The notes: a model not told the origin generated them from the letters alone. A stretch of DNA of 64,000 bases from an uncultured Eubacteriales bacterium (GCA_900317425.1 ONGR01000004.1:62001-126000); one strand, 5' to 3'. Counted from the stretch's first letter, positions 56,101-63,763 are shown. A program made the numbers and translations.

Positions 56101-58096
56101 CCCGCTCAGACTCCTTGGCGGCGTCATAGCTGCCAACGGATGCCAGATAGAGCTCAAACTGCGCGCCCACCTCGGGGGTGGCGGGGCCGGTCTTACCCAG
56201 ATCGGAGTGCTTGACAATATGAATGCAGCCCTCGATGACCTCGTTAGAGATTACGGTGTCCTGGTTGCGGTCAGCGTTGTCCAGAGACAGATCATAGATC
56301 TGACCGTCTTCCGTGACGGAAAATTCCTGGGAGATGTGTCCCTTGGTGGTGTAGCCCGTCGGGGGTGCTGTCTCTACAATGGCAAAGCGACCATAGGGCA
56401 ATAGATCAGCAGTGGTTTCGGCAACACCGTCGTCGCCGGTGGCAAAGGAATAGACCACATCATCCTGGTTGTAGGTCTCACCATTTACGATGACGGGGTA
56501 ATCATTGAGGGAGATGATATCAAACTGTGCGCCAGCCAGCGTGGCGTCGCCCTGGGCGATATCCCCGGTCTCGGCATCATACTTGCGGACCTTTACGCCG
56601 CCCCGAATCAGAGCATTGTCAAAAGAGAAGGAACCGGTCTCACCGGGATTGACGGTGATGGTCTGGGGCTCCTGGGGCTTGTACCGGTTGGGTACCGTCT
56701 CGACGGCGGTGTAATCACCGGGGTACAGATCGGTCAGCTCCACGTTGCCGTTGGCATCGGTCTTGACGGTCTGGCTATAGTTATTGGGACCGGTGATGGT
56801 GAACTCAATGCCCTCCACCTTGCCATCTTCAGAGGTCTTGATCAACTTGGCCTTGCCGGTGTCCGGCTCCTCGGTGATGGTGGGGGCGTTGTAGGTATCA
56901 ACCAGCTCCGTAGAGGCTCCGCCAGACGTAATCTGCACCACATACTTGGTGCTGTTGATCTGATAGCCGGCAGGGGCCTTAGTTTCCTGAATGACGATGG
57001 TGCCCAGAGGCAGGGTGGCGATCCCTCTTGAGTCAGTGTAGAATTCGTCGCCACTTACTTTCCAGTTAGAGTGAAATTCGATTTCTCCATCGCTGTCTGT
57101 CTTAAACACCCAGGTCCGGGCAGTTGCTCCGTTGCTCTCGGCTTCGGCGGCAGTGCTGTACTGGCCGTCATAATATTTGACGGTGAACTCCGCGCCTTCC
57201 AGAGAGAGCGCGTTGGAGGCGGGAGCGCCACCTGTCTTGCTGTCCGCTTTGCGCAGCAGGATGCCCACAGGGTCGGACTGCGGATAATCCGTGACGTTGC
57301 CGGTGGCGGTCTTGCCGGACTCCACCTTGATGGAGATAATGGCGGGATTCAGCGCAAAGCCCTTCGGAGCTGTCAGCTCGCGGAGATAATAGGTTGCAGG
57401 ATGCAAGCCCGTGATAGTGTTTGCGGTGCCATCCGCGTTGGTGGTCAGGGTCCCTACGCGGTTGCTGTCGCTCTGAGCGTTGGCCTCACTGGTGTAGACG
57501 CCGTACACGGCACCGGCCAGAGAGTAGCAGCTGTTACCGCTGGTGATGGTGGTATTGGCGCTGGATTTGGTCAGAGTCAGATCTCCGGTGGGCTTGTCGC
57601 CCCAAACCAGCATGATCTGGCCACCGTCAGACGGCCTTGCGGTGATGTAGGCCATAAAGCTGGCGGGTGCATTGGCGGCGTTGGCAGCAGCGTGATCCAA
57701 ATACCAACGGATATCGCTGTTCATGACGTTATTGTTTTTTCCGATGTATTCAGCCACCGCATGATGAATGTTATAGAGTTCGGTGGCGTCATTGGTCTGG
57801 GAGGCGTAGTAAGCCATCCCAAGGATAACGTCGTCTGTCTGCCCCAGCGTGACCGTGGCGCCCACCCCTCCGGGATTGGCATATGGGTCCGCGCAAATGC
57901 CGTGGAGCTGCTGGGTACCGTTGGTCAGCTCAAAAGCATAGTTGCTGGGGATGTCTCCGTACCAGCTGAGTACCTTGTAGCTGGTGATTTTATAGGTGTC
58001 GCTTTCCGCGTGTGCAACGTTGACGCCCGGCGCCATAAGGCCCAGGGACATGACCAACGCAAGCAGCAGCGCGGTGATTTTCTTTGTCAGTTTCAT
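53159..58096 (-). CDS. Giant thioester/CnaB/VaFE surface adhesin with sortase motif
   Basis: This 1645-aa cell-wall protein has a signal peptide (1-29). A thioester domain (about 32-150) has HGICADPYANPGG Cys and a later Gln. Several CnaB/SpaA-type domains (~175-1000) are rich in TAPxGY/ETxAPPTGY motifs that form isopeptide bonds, followed by five VaFE repeats (~1000-1600, one each 120 aa, TVVAFEDL/STVVFEDL). NPNTG, a hydrophobic helix and a basic KRRKR tail make a class-B-like sorting signal. It may hold donor and recipient cells together during conjugation. It is the first gene after a leader-peptide attenuator. Confidence 0.88.
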   Translation of the reverse strand: MKLTKKITALLLALVMSLGLMAPGVNVAHAESDTYKITSYKVLSWYGDIPSNYAFELTNGTQQLHGICADPYANPGGVGATVTLGQTDDVILGMAYYASQTNDATELYNIHHAVAEYIGKNNNVMNSDIRWYLDHAAANAANAPASFMAYITARPSDGGQIMLVWGDKPTGDLTLTKSSANTTITSGNSCYSLAGAVYGVYTSEANAQSDSNRVGTLTTNADGTANTITGLHPATYYLRELTAPKGFALNPAIISIKVESGKTATGNVTDYPQSDPVGILLRKADSKTGGAPASNALSLEGAEFTVKYYDGQYSTAAEAESNGATARTWVFKTDSDGEIEFHSNWKVSGDEFYTDSRGIATLPLGTIVIQETKAPAGYQINSTKYVVQITSGGASTELVDTYNAPTITEEPDTGKAKLIKTSEDGKVEGIEFTITGPNNYSQTVKTDANGNVELTDLYPGDYTAVETVPNRYKPQEPQTITVNPGETGSFSFDNALIRGGVKVRKYDAETGDIAQGDATLAGAQFDIISLNDYPVIVNGETYNQDDVVYSFATGDDGVAETTADLLPYGRFAIVETAPPTGYTTKGHISQEFSVTEDGQIYDLSLDNADRNQDTVISNEVIEGCIHIVKHSDLGKTGPATPEVGAQFELYLASVGSYDAAKESERDLLTIDEDGFATSKMLPYGKYVVHQISGFASSPFVDDFIVNIQEDGKTYSFILNNQTFSGYLKVVKLDARTGEIIPVEGVGFKLYDPNDQLITFFGDDTWYTGKDGIVRVPAELTYNYGYYLIEQNAPDGYVLSQDPVYFDVVPDAAIDEYNMKIIPVEFPNEPTKVQISKQDMGGKELPGAKMSVMDKDGNVVDEWTSAEEPHMIYNLLIGETYTLREDTAPLGYVKATEIQFTIQDTAEVQPVVMIDKVLSVAKVDYTGAYVPGAELAVYENDKMVEKWISADEPHAVSGLKVGHAYLLRELSAPEGWLPADPIEFTVTDDMKDQVINMEDEEIPEIHTTATVDDGHMAQASGTVTLVDRVFYDKLIPGREYTLTGTLMVKETGEALLDKDGNPYVSSVTFTPEDPTGYVDVTFEIDASDLAGQTVVAFEDLSKNDKTLVVHADIEDEEQSVHFPEIHTTATVEDSHIAQAAETVTLTDVVTYTNLIPGKKYTVTGVLMDQATGEAVLDKNGKEITAKTSFTPETADGSVEVTFTFEASELTGRSTVVFEDLYEGDLLLADHTDIEDEGQTVHFPEIRTTLTGEGGIHMAKADKKLTLVDTVSYTNLIPGKKYTVTGVLMDQETGEAVLDKNGEKITAKTAFTPETADGTVEVTFAFDASELDGKTVVAFEELYEKDRLLAVHADIEDGEQSVNIPKIRTTATVDGSHVALAAESVTLIDVVTYENLIPGKEYTVVGKLMDQRTGKVFKTTEGKEITAEATFTPETADGTVEVTFVFNASLLAGHSTVVFEDLYHEDILVATHADINDEDQTVHFPEVKTTATVNGNHKATPTESVTLTDVVKYDNLIPGKEYTVRGTLMVKETGKALLDKNGKPVTAEAPFVPEKASGKVELTFTFDASDLGSKSVVAFEEVYENDRLIAVHADINDKDQTVEFPENPNTGDTFHVGLWAALMAASGSTAAAAVWFTKRRKRAAEAR
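53280..55095 (-). repeat. Five tandem VaFE coding repeats (about 360 nt each)
   Basis: The 3' part of the adhesin gene contains five ~360-nt repeats, each beginning near HTTATV, holding LIPGKEYTV..G.LM-ETG, and ending FEDL-..DQTVHFPEI. They are very similar in DNA, so copy number may change by recombination or be collapsed in assembly. Confidence 0.85.
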
Positions 58097-58128
58097 TGCT
58101 CTTTCCTTTCCTGGCAGTCAGTGCCATA

Positions 58129-58160
58129 AATAAAAATAGCAGCTACGCTCGGTAGCTGCT
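58129..58160 (-). terminator. Attenuator-type terminator overlapping the 18-aa leader
   Basis: On the minus strand the AGCAGCTAC / GTAGCTGCT stem is followed by ATTTTTATTT. Its 5' arm contains the stop codon of the leader peptide, so ribosome position can affect folding. Confidence 0.65.
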
Positions 58161-58199
58161 GCAAACAATGGTAATGTAAGGCGGATCTCTTGTCCTCAT
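58143..58199 (-). CDS. 18-aa putative leader peptide before the adhesin
   Basis: ATG at 58199 has a GGAAAGGAG site with 7-nt spacing. The peptide MRTRDPPYITIVCSSYRA ends inside the hairpin above. This is the order leader, attenuator, large gene. Ser, Ile, Thr and Cys codons are near the end but no one amino acid dominates, so the signal being sensed, if any, is unclear. Confidence 0.5.
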   Translation of the reverse strand: MRTRDPPYITIVCSSYRA

Positions 58200-58236
58200 A
58201 TTTACGCTCCTTTCCTGACTGTTTCTTTGCCCTCAA

Positions 58237-58267
58237 ACAAAAAAGCGGCTACTTCAGTAGCCGCTTT
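58237..58267 (-). terminator. Terminator of the lipoprotein gene
   Basis: An AAAGCGGCTAC / GTAGCCGCTTT stem with a TTTTTTG run on the minus strand, directly after the lipoprotein gene. Confidence 0.9.
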
Positions 58268-58283
58268 CGTGAATGAACGATAT

Positions 58284-59081
58284 TTACTTGGTCGCGCCGC
58301 AGCGGGAGCATTTGTAGCCAACAACGGTGCGTTCGGTGGTTGTGCCGGTGACAACCTCTTTCCACTCAGAATGGTATGCTGAACTCGAGCAACCGGTTGC
58401 GTTTCGATGGTCTTTCATGCTGCCCCTGCTAAGGAGTATACCGGTTACATCCATACCGCAGGTGTTACAGATTTCGAACTCTTGCATCTCTGTCTGCTCC
58501 ACCTCGTGCTCCTCGTAGATTTCCTCCCAGGCATGTCCCAAGGCGGAGGTGTAACTGTCGGTATAGCTGTCGCCGCAGGAGCAGGCGTGGGTGGTATAGC
58601 CGCCCTCGGTGCAGGTGGGGTCTACAGTATAATCGCTGTAGCTGTGATAATGCACCGGCTGGGCGGGCTGTGGCTCTGTGGCGCTGCTGCCAGCTCCGGA
58701 GGAGCCGGAACCGTTGGAACCAGTGGAACCGGAGTTTCCGCTGGAGTTGCTTTCGCCAGATCCGCTCGAATTACCGGAGGAATAGTTACCACCGTTGCCG
58801 GTAGAGGAACCGGAGCTGCTGTTGGAGGTGTTGGGTGTGGTGTCCTCGCCGGTGATGGAACTGCTTTCATTGTTGCCCGGCGTGGGGTAATTCGCCGACC
58901 CGGTCGGCGAATTATTCTTTGTGGTACTGTCGTCGGGTTTGCTGTTGCTTTTAGGCTCTGCCTTCTGGGTCTGATCGGTTTTGCCGTTCTCGTCGACCTG
59001 TGCCGTCTGACCGCCGCAGCTGACCAGCACCAGCAGCATGGCCACGGCACAGAGCAGCGCCATGATTTTCTTCAGTTTCAT
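58284..59081 (-). CDS. Lipoprotein with Ser/Gly-rich stalk and C-terminal zinc ribbon
   Basis: This 265-aa exported lipoprotein has a lipobox LVLVSC (Cys22) and a long disordered stalk (about 30-145, G/S/N repeats). A C-terminal domain (~155-265) has HACSCGDSYTDSY, EFEICNTCGMDV and YKCSRCGATK, so several C-x-C and C-x2-C metal-binding pairs. Residues 57-64 are NSPTGSAN, encoded by palindrome copy 7. Neighbours are the sortase B gene (upstream) and the adhesin (downstream). It may be part of the surface structure. ATG 59081 follows AAAGGAGGCGATCC. Confidence 0.8.
   Translation of the reverse strand: MKLKKIMALLCAVAMLLVLVSCGGQTAQVDENGKTDQTQKAEPKSNSKPDDSTTKNNSPTGSANYPTPGNNESSSITGEDTTPNTSNSSSGSSTGNGGNYSSGNSSGSGESNSSGNSGSTGSNGSGSSGAGSSATEPQPAQPVHYHSYSDYTVDPTCTEGGYTTHACSCGDSYTDSYTSALGHAWEEIYEEHEVEQTEMQEFEICNTCGMDVTGILLSRGSMKDHRNATGCSSSAYHSEWKEVVTGTTTERTVVGYKCSRCGATK
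58888..58914. repeat. NSPT palindrome copy 7 (inside the lipoprotein gene, in frame)
   Basis: TAATTCGCCGAC, centre CCG, GTCGGCGAATTA, perfect arms. It is read on the minus strand as NSPTGSAN in the disordered stalk, without breaking the frame. Confidence 0.92.
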
Positions 59082-59119
59082 AGGATCGCCTCCTTTGCGT
59101 AAGTCTTTTCTTTGCCTGT

Positions 59120-59148
59120 AGTATATCATAGGTTTTGAGAGTTGTTAA
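59120..59148 (-). promoter_or_regulatory. Promoter of the lipoprotein gene
   Basis: TTAACA, 17 nt, TATACT on the minus strand, about 40 nt upstream of the start. Confidence 0.65.
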
Positions 59149-59315
59149 GGTGAAATTTGATGCTATGGGTTGCGATGAATTACCACATCCCCACATGGAT
59201 CAAGATAATGATGCCGCAGCAAAACCACACTCCGGCGAACAGCAGAACGGACTTGCTGATTCAAACAGGTCACGCGAATACTGTGACCCACGATGGGCCA
59301 ATCAAGTAGAAGTTT

Positions 59316-59342
59316 TAATTCGCCGACTCAGTCGGCGAATTA
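59316..59342. repeat. NSPT palindrome copy 8
   Basis: TAATTCGCCGAC, centre TCA, GTCGGCGAATTA, perfect arms. It lies 8 nt after (minus strand) the sortase stop. The DNA between it and the lipoprotein promoter is non-coding except a start-less hydrophobic ORF. Confidence 0.92.
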
Positions 59343-59350
59343 TCAGTCGT

Positions 59351-60091
59351 TTATGAAATGGGGACGAGAACGCCCAACACTACGTAGCGGGCGTTCTCAA
59401 ACTCAAAGGAGCAGGTGGACAGGGTCAGGATCGGCCCCTCTGCCGCGATGTCATGATTCGGGTAGAAGGTGGATCTGCCGATATACTTCGCCAGACACTC
59501 CGGTGGGATCTCGTTTTGGTAAATGTTGGCGTCGACCTCTACGATGCACCCAGCAAACAGATCCACCCGGTACTTTTGTGTCGGCGTAGTCAGATACAAA
59601 AACGGATGCTCATCATAGAAGCTCTGATCCTTGTACTTTGTCAGGGTGGCAAACATGGTGCCGCTCCGCATGTGATGACCGTAAATGATGCTGTTCTCGT
59701 CGGAAAAATCAGCGCGGCACCGGTAGTCCAGGAACAGAGTCCCGTTGTCATTCCACGTGCCGTCCAGCAAGCGATAAAGATAGTAGTTGTTGTCGTGGCC
59801 CTGCACCACTGGGTAATTAATCCGTGTCCCGGGCACATAGAGCCAGGCTACCACGTCGCCATTAAGCTGACGTAGTGCATCAAAATCTACCTCCAGCGGC
59901 TGTTCTTCTTCCTCTGGTAATTCGTGTGGATCTGTCTCCAGCGGTTCCGGCGTATGGACAAATTGGGCTGCCGTTGCTGCCATCTCCTCGCTGCGGCGCT
60001 TCTCCAGCAGATATCCACCGATTCGATAAACTGAATAGGCGAACACACCCAGCAGGACGATCAGTAGGAAATAATACACTGATTTCTTCAT
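59351..60091 (-). CDS. srtB: Class B sortase
   Basis: This 246-aa membrane transpeptidase has an N-terminal anchor helix (residues ~4-24), a linker, and a class B sortase domain with the catalytic His in YGHHM (about 137), Cys in LTLSTCSFEFE (about 222) and Arg in NARYVVLG (about 232). It probably anchors the NPNTG adhesin, which fits the class-B (NPxTx) signal. The start ATG overlaps the stop of the upstream 62-aa gene (ATGA), so translation is linked. Confidence 0.92.
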   Translation of the reverse strand: MKKSVYYFLLIVLLGVFAYSVYRIGGYLLEKRRSEEMAATAAQFVHTPEPLETDPHELPEEEEQPLEVDFDALRQLNGDVVAWLYVPGTRINYPVVQGHDNNYYLYRLLDGTWNDNGTLFLDYRCRADFSDENSIIYGHHMRSGTMFATLTKYKDQSFYDEHPFLYLTTPTQKYRVDLFAGCIVEVDANIYQNEIPPECLAKYIGRSTFYPNHDIAAEGPILTLSTCSFEFENARYVVLGVLVPIS

Positions 60092-60276
60092 GGCATGAGC
60101 CCCCGACAGCTCATGGGTGTAGTGCCGGTACAATAGATGCTGGTCTCATATGACGGCGGCCCAACGATCCCGTCTGGGGTGATGACATACACCGTTCCGT
60201 CATTCAGTTCGCAGCAGATTTCCCGCACGTCGGTGACGCGCAGAGATCTGTCTTCCTCTGTAATAGATACACGCAT
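60088..60276 (-). CDS. 62-aa hypothetical protein upstream of sortase
   Basis: This small protein (start MRVSITEEDR) has two Cys (EICCELNDGTVY) and a C-terminal GTTPMSC. The ATG at 60276 follows GGAGGAGGCAACC. Stop and sortase start overlap (ATGA). Beta-strand-rich and possibly a small regulator. No family recognised. Confidence 0.6.
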   Translation of the reverse strand: MRVSITEEDRSLRVTDVREICCELNDGTVYVITPDGIVGPPSYETSIYCTGTTPMSCRGLMP

Positions 60277-60306
60277 GGTTGCCTCCTCCAAAATGGCAAA
60301 CGCCCC

Positions 60307-60465
60307 TCAATGTGAGCGGCAATCTTCCTTTCCTTCGGACATTAATGTGGGACAATTGTAGCAATCCTTGTCCGCTTTGTGTGCAATGCTTAGGAGAGCC
60401 ATCGTGAATATTCCAATCCACGCCCCAATTAATAAACCGATCACAAGATAGATTATGTTGGACAT
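60307..60465 (-). CDS. 52-aa membrane protein, DUF3789-like
   Basis: This short gene encodes one membrane helix (NIIYLVIGLLIGAWIGIFTMALLSI, ~3-27) followed by a short tail AHKADKDCYNC...CRSH with three cysteines. DUF3789 proteins of Firmicutes conjugative elements have the same layout (L-x-G-x2-G-x2-G helix and a short Cys-containing end). Start ATG 60465 after AAGGTGACCCGTA. Role unknown. Confidence 0.6.
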   Translation of the reverse strand: MSNIIYLVIGLLIGAWIGIFTMALLSIAHKADKDCYNCPTLMSEGKEDCRSH

Positions 60466-60471
60466 TACGGG

Positions 60472-60669
60472 TCACCTTCTTAATTCTTCATATTTTTGCG
60501 CAAGCTCGCCGGCAGAAGGGGATTTGCCCCAGCGGTGCCAAGAGCCATCTGGCTCCAGTGTATAGAGATAATACATGTGCCGATCAGGCGGGCTGGTAAT
60601 GATATACAGGACCTCCCGGTTTTTGCCCTGGCTCTCCAGCCACACAATCTCGCCTTTTGGGTATTGCAT
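60472..60669 (-). CDS. 65-aa hypothetical protein
   Basis: A small protein (MQYPKGEIVWLESQGKNREV...) with a beta-rich body, a WHRWGKSPSAGELAQKYEELRR end, and a start that overlaps the stop of the toprim gene (TAATG). Ribosome site AAAGGATTTCGAG. No family recognised, but the linkage to the toprim gene suggests an accessory replication or transfer role. Confidence 0.6.
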   Translation of the reverse strand: MQYPKGEIVWLESQGKNREVLYIITSPPDRHMYYLYTLEPDGSWHRWGKSPSAGELAQKYEELRR

Positions 60670-61625
60670 TACTCGAAATCCTTTCTTTTCGTCAGCGTAA
60701 CAAGGCACTCATTCCAGTCTTTTCCGGAGGGTGGCAGGAGATCGACAATCTGACCGGTGAAGGACACAGTCAGCGGCAACTGCTTGGCAAAGTTGCGCCC
60801 TGCCTCATCGTTGTCAAAGCACATTTTAATGGTCTGAATCTCCGGATGATGGGCCAACCACTTGCTCACGGTGCCGGGAGCCGGATTGCCGGCAAGTGCC
60901 AACCGATGAGTTTTCTGCCACTCAATGCCGGCCTGCTTCTCCAGCGTTGCGTGACTGATGGCGTCGATGGGTGCCTCAAATATGGCCACCATGTCAGCAC
61001 CGGGTTTTCCAGGTAATTCCCAAACCACAGATTTGTCCGAGCCTGGTACAATACCCTTAAACTGGCTGCCATAGTTTATGCCCCGCAGGATGGCGGCGCA
61101 AGGAACGCCGTGCCCATCATAGGAGATGAACACGGCGTTCCGAATAACTTTATTGTCTGCAGTGGGTCGGCAGCTGATATAGACCCGCTTTTGCCGGAGC
61201 AGATCGCGGACGATTTCCCCGTCACAACACCGGCGCTCGGTCAGATATTTGACCAGGATACCAGTAGCGTCAGATGCTGGGGGAGGCAGTGTGAATTCTA
61301 CTTCCGGCTCAGAAACAGCCGTATATGCGGTCACGGGCAAACATGCGCCATCTTCGCCGGAGAGCCGCAGCACGGCATCCACCATACTGCGGCCCTCGTA
61401 TTCACGGCAAAATTCAAAAGCGCGGCCGGAGAGATGTCGACTGTTCCAGTACCAGCGGCCGTCGGACAGGAATATCATGCTGTCATGTTCGCGCAGATGA
61501 TACCGATCACCGTGGCCTACGAGATCATACCCCTGCCGCCTTGCGTATTCCAATGCGCTGGCAGCCATAGCAGTCTCATATTGGTGTTGGGTGAAGTATT
61601 TTTTTCCGCTTCGAGATATGGGCAT
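60669..61625 (-). CDS. DUF3991/toprim-domain protein (primase-like)
   Basis: This 318-aa nucleic-acid enzyme has an N-terminal DUF3991 region (YFTQHQYETAMAASALEYARRQGYDLVGHG...RWYWNSRHLSGRAFEFCREYEG) and a C-terminal toprim fold with the metal residues in VAIFEAPIDAISHA (about 211) and KMCFDNDEAGRNFAKQL (about 268, the DxD-like D-N-D). It probably makes primers or nicks during transfer or replication of the element. It is followed by the overlapping 65-aa gene. Confidence 0.85.
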   Translation of the reverse strand: MPISRSGKKYFTQHQYETAMAASALEYARRQGYDLVGHGDRYHLREHDSMIFLSDGRWYWNSRHLSGRAFEFCREYEGRSMVDAVLRLSGEDGACLPVTAYTAVSEPEVEFTLPPPASDATGILVKYLTERRCCDGEIVRDLLRQKRVYISCRPTADNKVIRNAVFISYDGHGVPCAAILRGINYGSQFKGIVPGSDKSVVWELPGKPGADMVAIFEAPIDAISHATLEKQAGIEWQKTHRLALAGNPAPGTVSKWLAHHPEIQTIKMCFDNDEAGRNFAKQLPLTVSFTGQIVDLLPPSGKDWNECLVTLTKRKDFE

Positions 61626-61648
61626 GGCTTATCTCCGTTCCTTTATTG

Positions 61649-61969
61649 TCAGCTGGCAGACTTTGCGGTCAAGCATAGAGAGTAACGGAAAGGGTGGCGC
61701 AGGAGCCGGAGACCTTTTTTGACCAGAAAAAGGGCACTTCGCCGGCTGATCCGGAGGGAAGCGCCAATTTCTGAACTTGACATATGCTGCTGATACCGCA
61801 GAGAAATTGCGGTTCTCTCACGTTCCGGGAGAGTATCCAGGATGTTCTGCATTTTACCAGGCGTTTTATCCACGTGAAGCGGAAGGTCATTCGACTGGAA
61901 AATGTCCATCAGAAGGTTGACCGGATACTCATGCTTCTTGTATGTGTGAATGCCTATGTAATCGTTCAT
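61649..61969 (-). CDS. Sigma-70 region 4-like small regulator
   Basis: This 106-aa protein has its C-terminal half as a sigma region 4 helix-turn-helix (ILDTLPERERTAISLRYQQHMSSSEIGASLRISRRSALFLVKKGLRLLRHP, about 43-93). The N-terminal half lacks region 2, so it may be a transcription regulator rather than a full sigma factor. Start overlaps the parB stop (ATGA). It may control element genes. Confidence 0.75.
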   Translation of the reverse strand: MNDYIGIHTYKKHEYPVNLLMDIFQSNDLPLHVDKTPGKMQNILDTLPERERTAISLRYQQHMSSSEIGASLRISRRSALFLVKKGLRLLRHPFRYSLCLTAKSAS

Positions 61970-62925
61970 GTCCTACTCCTTTCTACCTCTCCGAGGTACT
62001 TCCAGATTACAGCCTCTATCCGTTCCAGCAGCTCCGGGTCGTCCTTGTGGATCTTCAAACGGCCATCAAAGACATCGGGCAAGGCAAAACGGACCTTCTT
62101 CTGCTTGGCTTCTGTTCCTTCTTCGTGTGTTTGACGTAGGGAAAGAACATCCTCTACATCTTCTTTTGTCAAATTGCCAGAAGCTTCATAGACCTCCCGG
62201 ATCAGCTTGGCGGACGCCTCGTTGATCTTGAGCTTTGGGCTTCTCTGCATGACGATCAAAATGGGCTGCTGTGCGTCATTTGAGATAAACGCGAGCTGAT
62301 AGCCTGCCTTGACAGGGATGCGACGCTCATCAACCAGATCCAGCAGTTCCGGGAGGAGCTCCGACAGCTTGATGTACATGCGTAATTGATCGCCACTGAC
62401 GCCGAAACGTTCTGCGGCCAGATCGTCAGCGCGTAAATTCGCCGACCCGGTCGGCGAATTTCCTGCGGGTCTGCCGGCGCGAATGTTAAACAGCTCTGTT
62501 GTGGCATCCAGATGGGCTTTATATGTGTTGGCTTTCTCGCTTGGGAGCCAGCCAGGGCGTTGGATGTTGCTCTCCGCCATGAGTATAATGGCGTCTGCAT
62601 CAGACAAGGGCTCCACAATACAAGGGACGTGCGCCAGCCCGGCCTCTTTGGCGGCCAGCCTGCGGCGGTGGCCGGCGATGATCTCGTATTCACCGGCCAC
62701 AGTGGGGTGCGGCCGCACGATCAGCGGCTCCTTGACGCCTTTGTCCCGGATGCTGGATACCAGCGCCCTGAAGTCATCGTTGTCGATCAGTTTAAATGTG
62801 TGATTGCCAAAGTCGTGCAGCTCCGCCAGGCCGATTTCCTTTGTGTTGGACTTTGCGGCGGGCTTGAGAATGGTATCCCAAAAATCGGGGGGCTTCGGTA
62901 AAGCCTCGCGCTGCGTCTCGGTCAT
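61966..62925 (-). CDS. parB: ParB-family DNA-binding partition protein
   Basis: This 319-aa protein has a ParB/Srx-like N-terminal domain (IIAGHRRRLAAKEAGLAHVPCIV, with GHRR at 85-88; AESNIQRPGWLPSEKA, about 117) and a helix-turn-helix (RFGVSGDQLRMYIKL, about 173), then a C-terminal dimerisation part. Residues 156-163 are NSPTGSAN from palindrome copy 9, in the loop joining both domains. It partners ParA. The gene overlaps the sigma-like gene. Confidence 0.9.
   Translation of the reverse strand: MTETQREALPKPPDFWDTILKPAAKSNTKEIGLAELHDFGNHTFKLIDNDDFRALVSSIRDKGVKEPLIVRPHPTVAGEYEIIAGHRRRLAAKEAGLAHVPCIVEPLSDADAIILMAESNIQRPGWLPSEKANTYKAHLDATTELFNIRAGRPAGNSPTGSANLRADDLAAERFGVSGDQLRMYIKLSELLPELLDLVDERRIPVKAGYQLAFISNDAQQPILIVMQRSPKLKINEASAKLIREVYEASGNLTKEDVEDVLSLRQTHEEGTEAKQKKVRFALPDVFDGRLKIHKDDPELLERIEAVIWKYLGEVERSRT
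62435..62461. repeat. NSPT palindrome copy 9 (inside parB, in frame)
   Basis: AAATTCGCCGAC, centre CCG, GTCGGCGAATTT, perfect arms. It is read as G-NSPTGSAN-L in the loop of ParB. Confidence 0.92.
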
Positions 62926-62955
62926 AGATCATCCCTCCTTCCAGTCACCGCAGCT

Positions 62956-63726
62956 TTACCCGCGGGAGACAATCTCTGCCGCCAGCGCGCGAAACCTGTT
63001 GCCAAGATCGCTGCCGCGCTGCTGCAGCACGGTGACGCCGGCGCGTTTGGCATTGGCGACGTCAGCTCGGTTGGGGATGATCGTCTTATAGACCAGGCTG
63101 CCGTATTCCTGACGGAGAAGCTGCTCGGCCTTCTGAGCCTCGCTGCGTACCATGGCCGCCCGGGATATTACGATGCCGTTGAACTCCAGACCCGGGTTAA
63201 GGCTGTCCTGGACACGTCGGATCGTTTCGCGGAGCTCGGTCAGTCCGTTGATGGAGTAGTCTTCCGGCTCCACCGGCACCAAAACCTCATTGCTGGCTGC
63301 CAGGGCGTTCACCACAAGCAGATCCAGACTCGGCTTGTTGTCCAGCAGTACATAGTCGTATTTCGTGAAATAGGGGTGCCGGAAGATCCGTGCAAGGACG
63401 GTACCGCTGTCCTGGTCATTTGCCAGAATGCTGGGCGCGGTGCTGAGGCCGGAAACAGCAGGGATATAGTCCAACTTTTCCCGGTCGCTGTAGCGGATGA
63501 AATCCTCAACTTGAAGGTGGATCTGCCGGGTGGCAAAGTAGATCATGTCAACGGTGGAATAACCGTTGTAATCACGACCGTACAGGGTGTCGGTGGCGTT
63601 GTGCTGCTGATCCAGATCGACAATGAGGACACGGAAGCCTCGCTCTGCCAGTGCTGCACCCAGAGAGAGGGTTGTGGTGGTTTTGCCGCAACCACCTTTT
63701 TGGTTGACAATGCTGATGATTTTCAT
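62956..63726 (-). CDS. parA: ParA-family partition ATPase
   Basis: This 256-aa ATPase of the ParA/Soj type has a deviant Walker A at the N-terminus (NQKGGCGKTTTTLSLGAAL), A' motif (VLIVDLDQQHNATDTLYG at about 34) and the Walker B/C region (DYVLLDNKPSLDLLVVNAL at about 120). It moves or stabilises the element (or plasmid form) together with ParB. It starts after AAGGAGGAACCCCCC. Upstream, CCTGGCGTATACCAGG (63748-63763) is a possible autoregulation site. Confidence 0.93.
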   Translation of the reverse strand: MKIISIVNQKGGCGKTTTTLSLGAALAERGFRVLIVDLDQQHNATDTLYGRDYNGYSTVDMIYFATRQIHLQVEDFIRYSDREKLDYIPAVSGLSTAPSILANDQDSGTVLARIFRHPYFTKYDYVLLDNKPSLDLLVVNALAASNEVLVPVEPEDYSINGLTELRETIRRVQDSLNPGLEFNGIVISRAAMVRSEAQKAEQLLRQEYGSLVYKTIIPNRADVANAKRAGVTVLQQRGSDLGNRFRALAAEIVSRG

Positions 63727-63747
63727 GGGGGGTTCCTCCTTATTTTT

Positions 63748-63763
63748 CCTGGCGTATACCAGG
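63748..63763. promoter_or_regulatory. Palindrome upstream of parA (candidate operator)
   Basis: CCTGGCGTATACCAGG is almost palindromic (CCTGG...CCAGG), located in the parA 5' region, where autoregulation sites for ParA/ParB are usual. Confidence 0.4.

Noticed and set aside
59150..59310. Small hydrophobic ORF between lipoprotein promoter and palindrome copy 8 (minus strand)
   Set aside because: It reads like a membrane helix (VLLFAGVWFCCGIIILIHVG) but has no start codon or ribosome site. It could be a remnant broken by the repeat, but there is not enough to call it.
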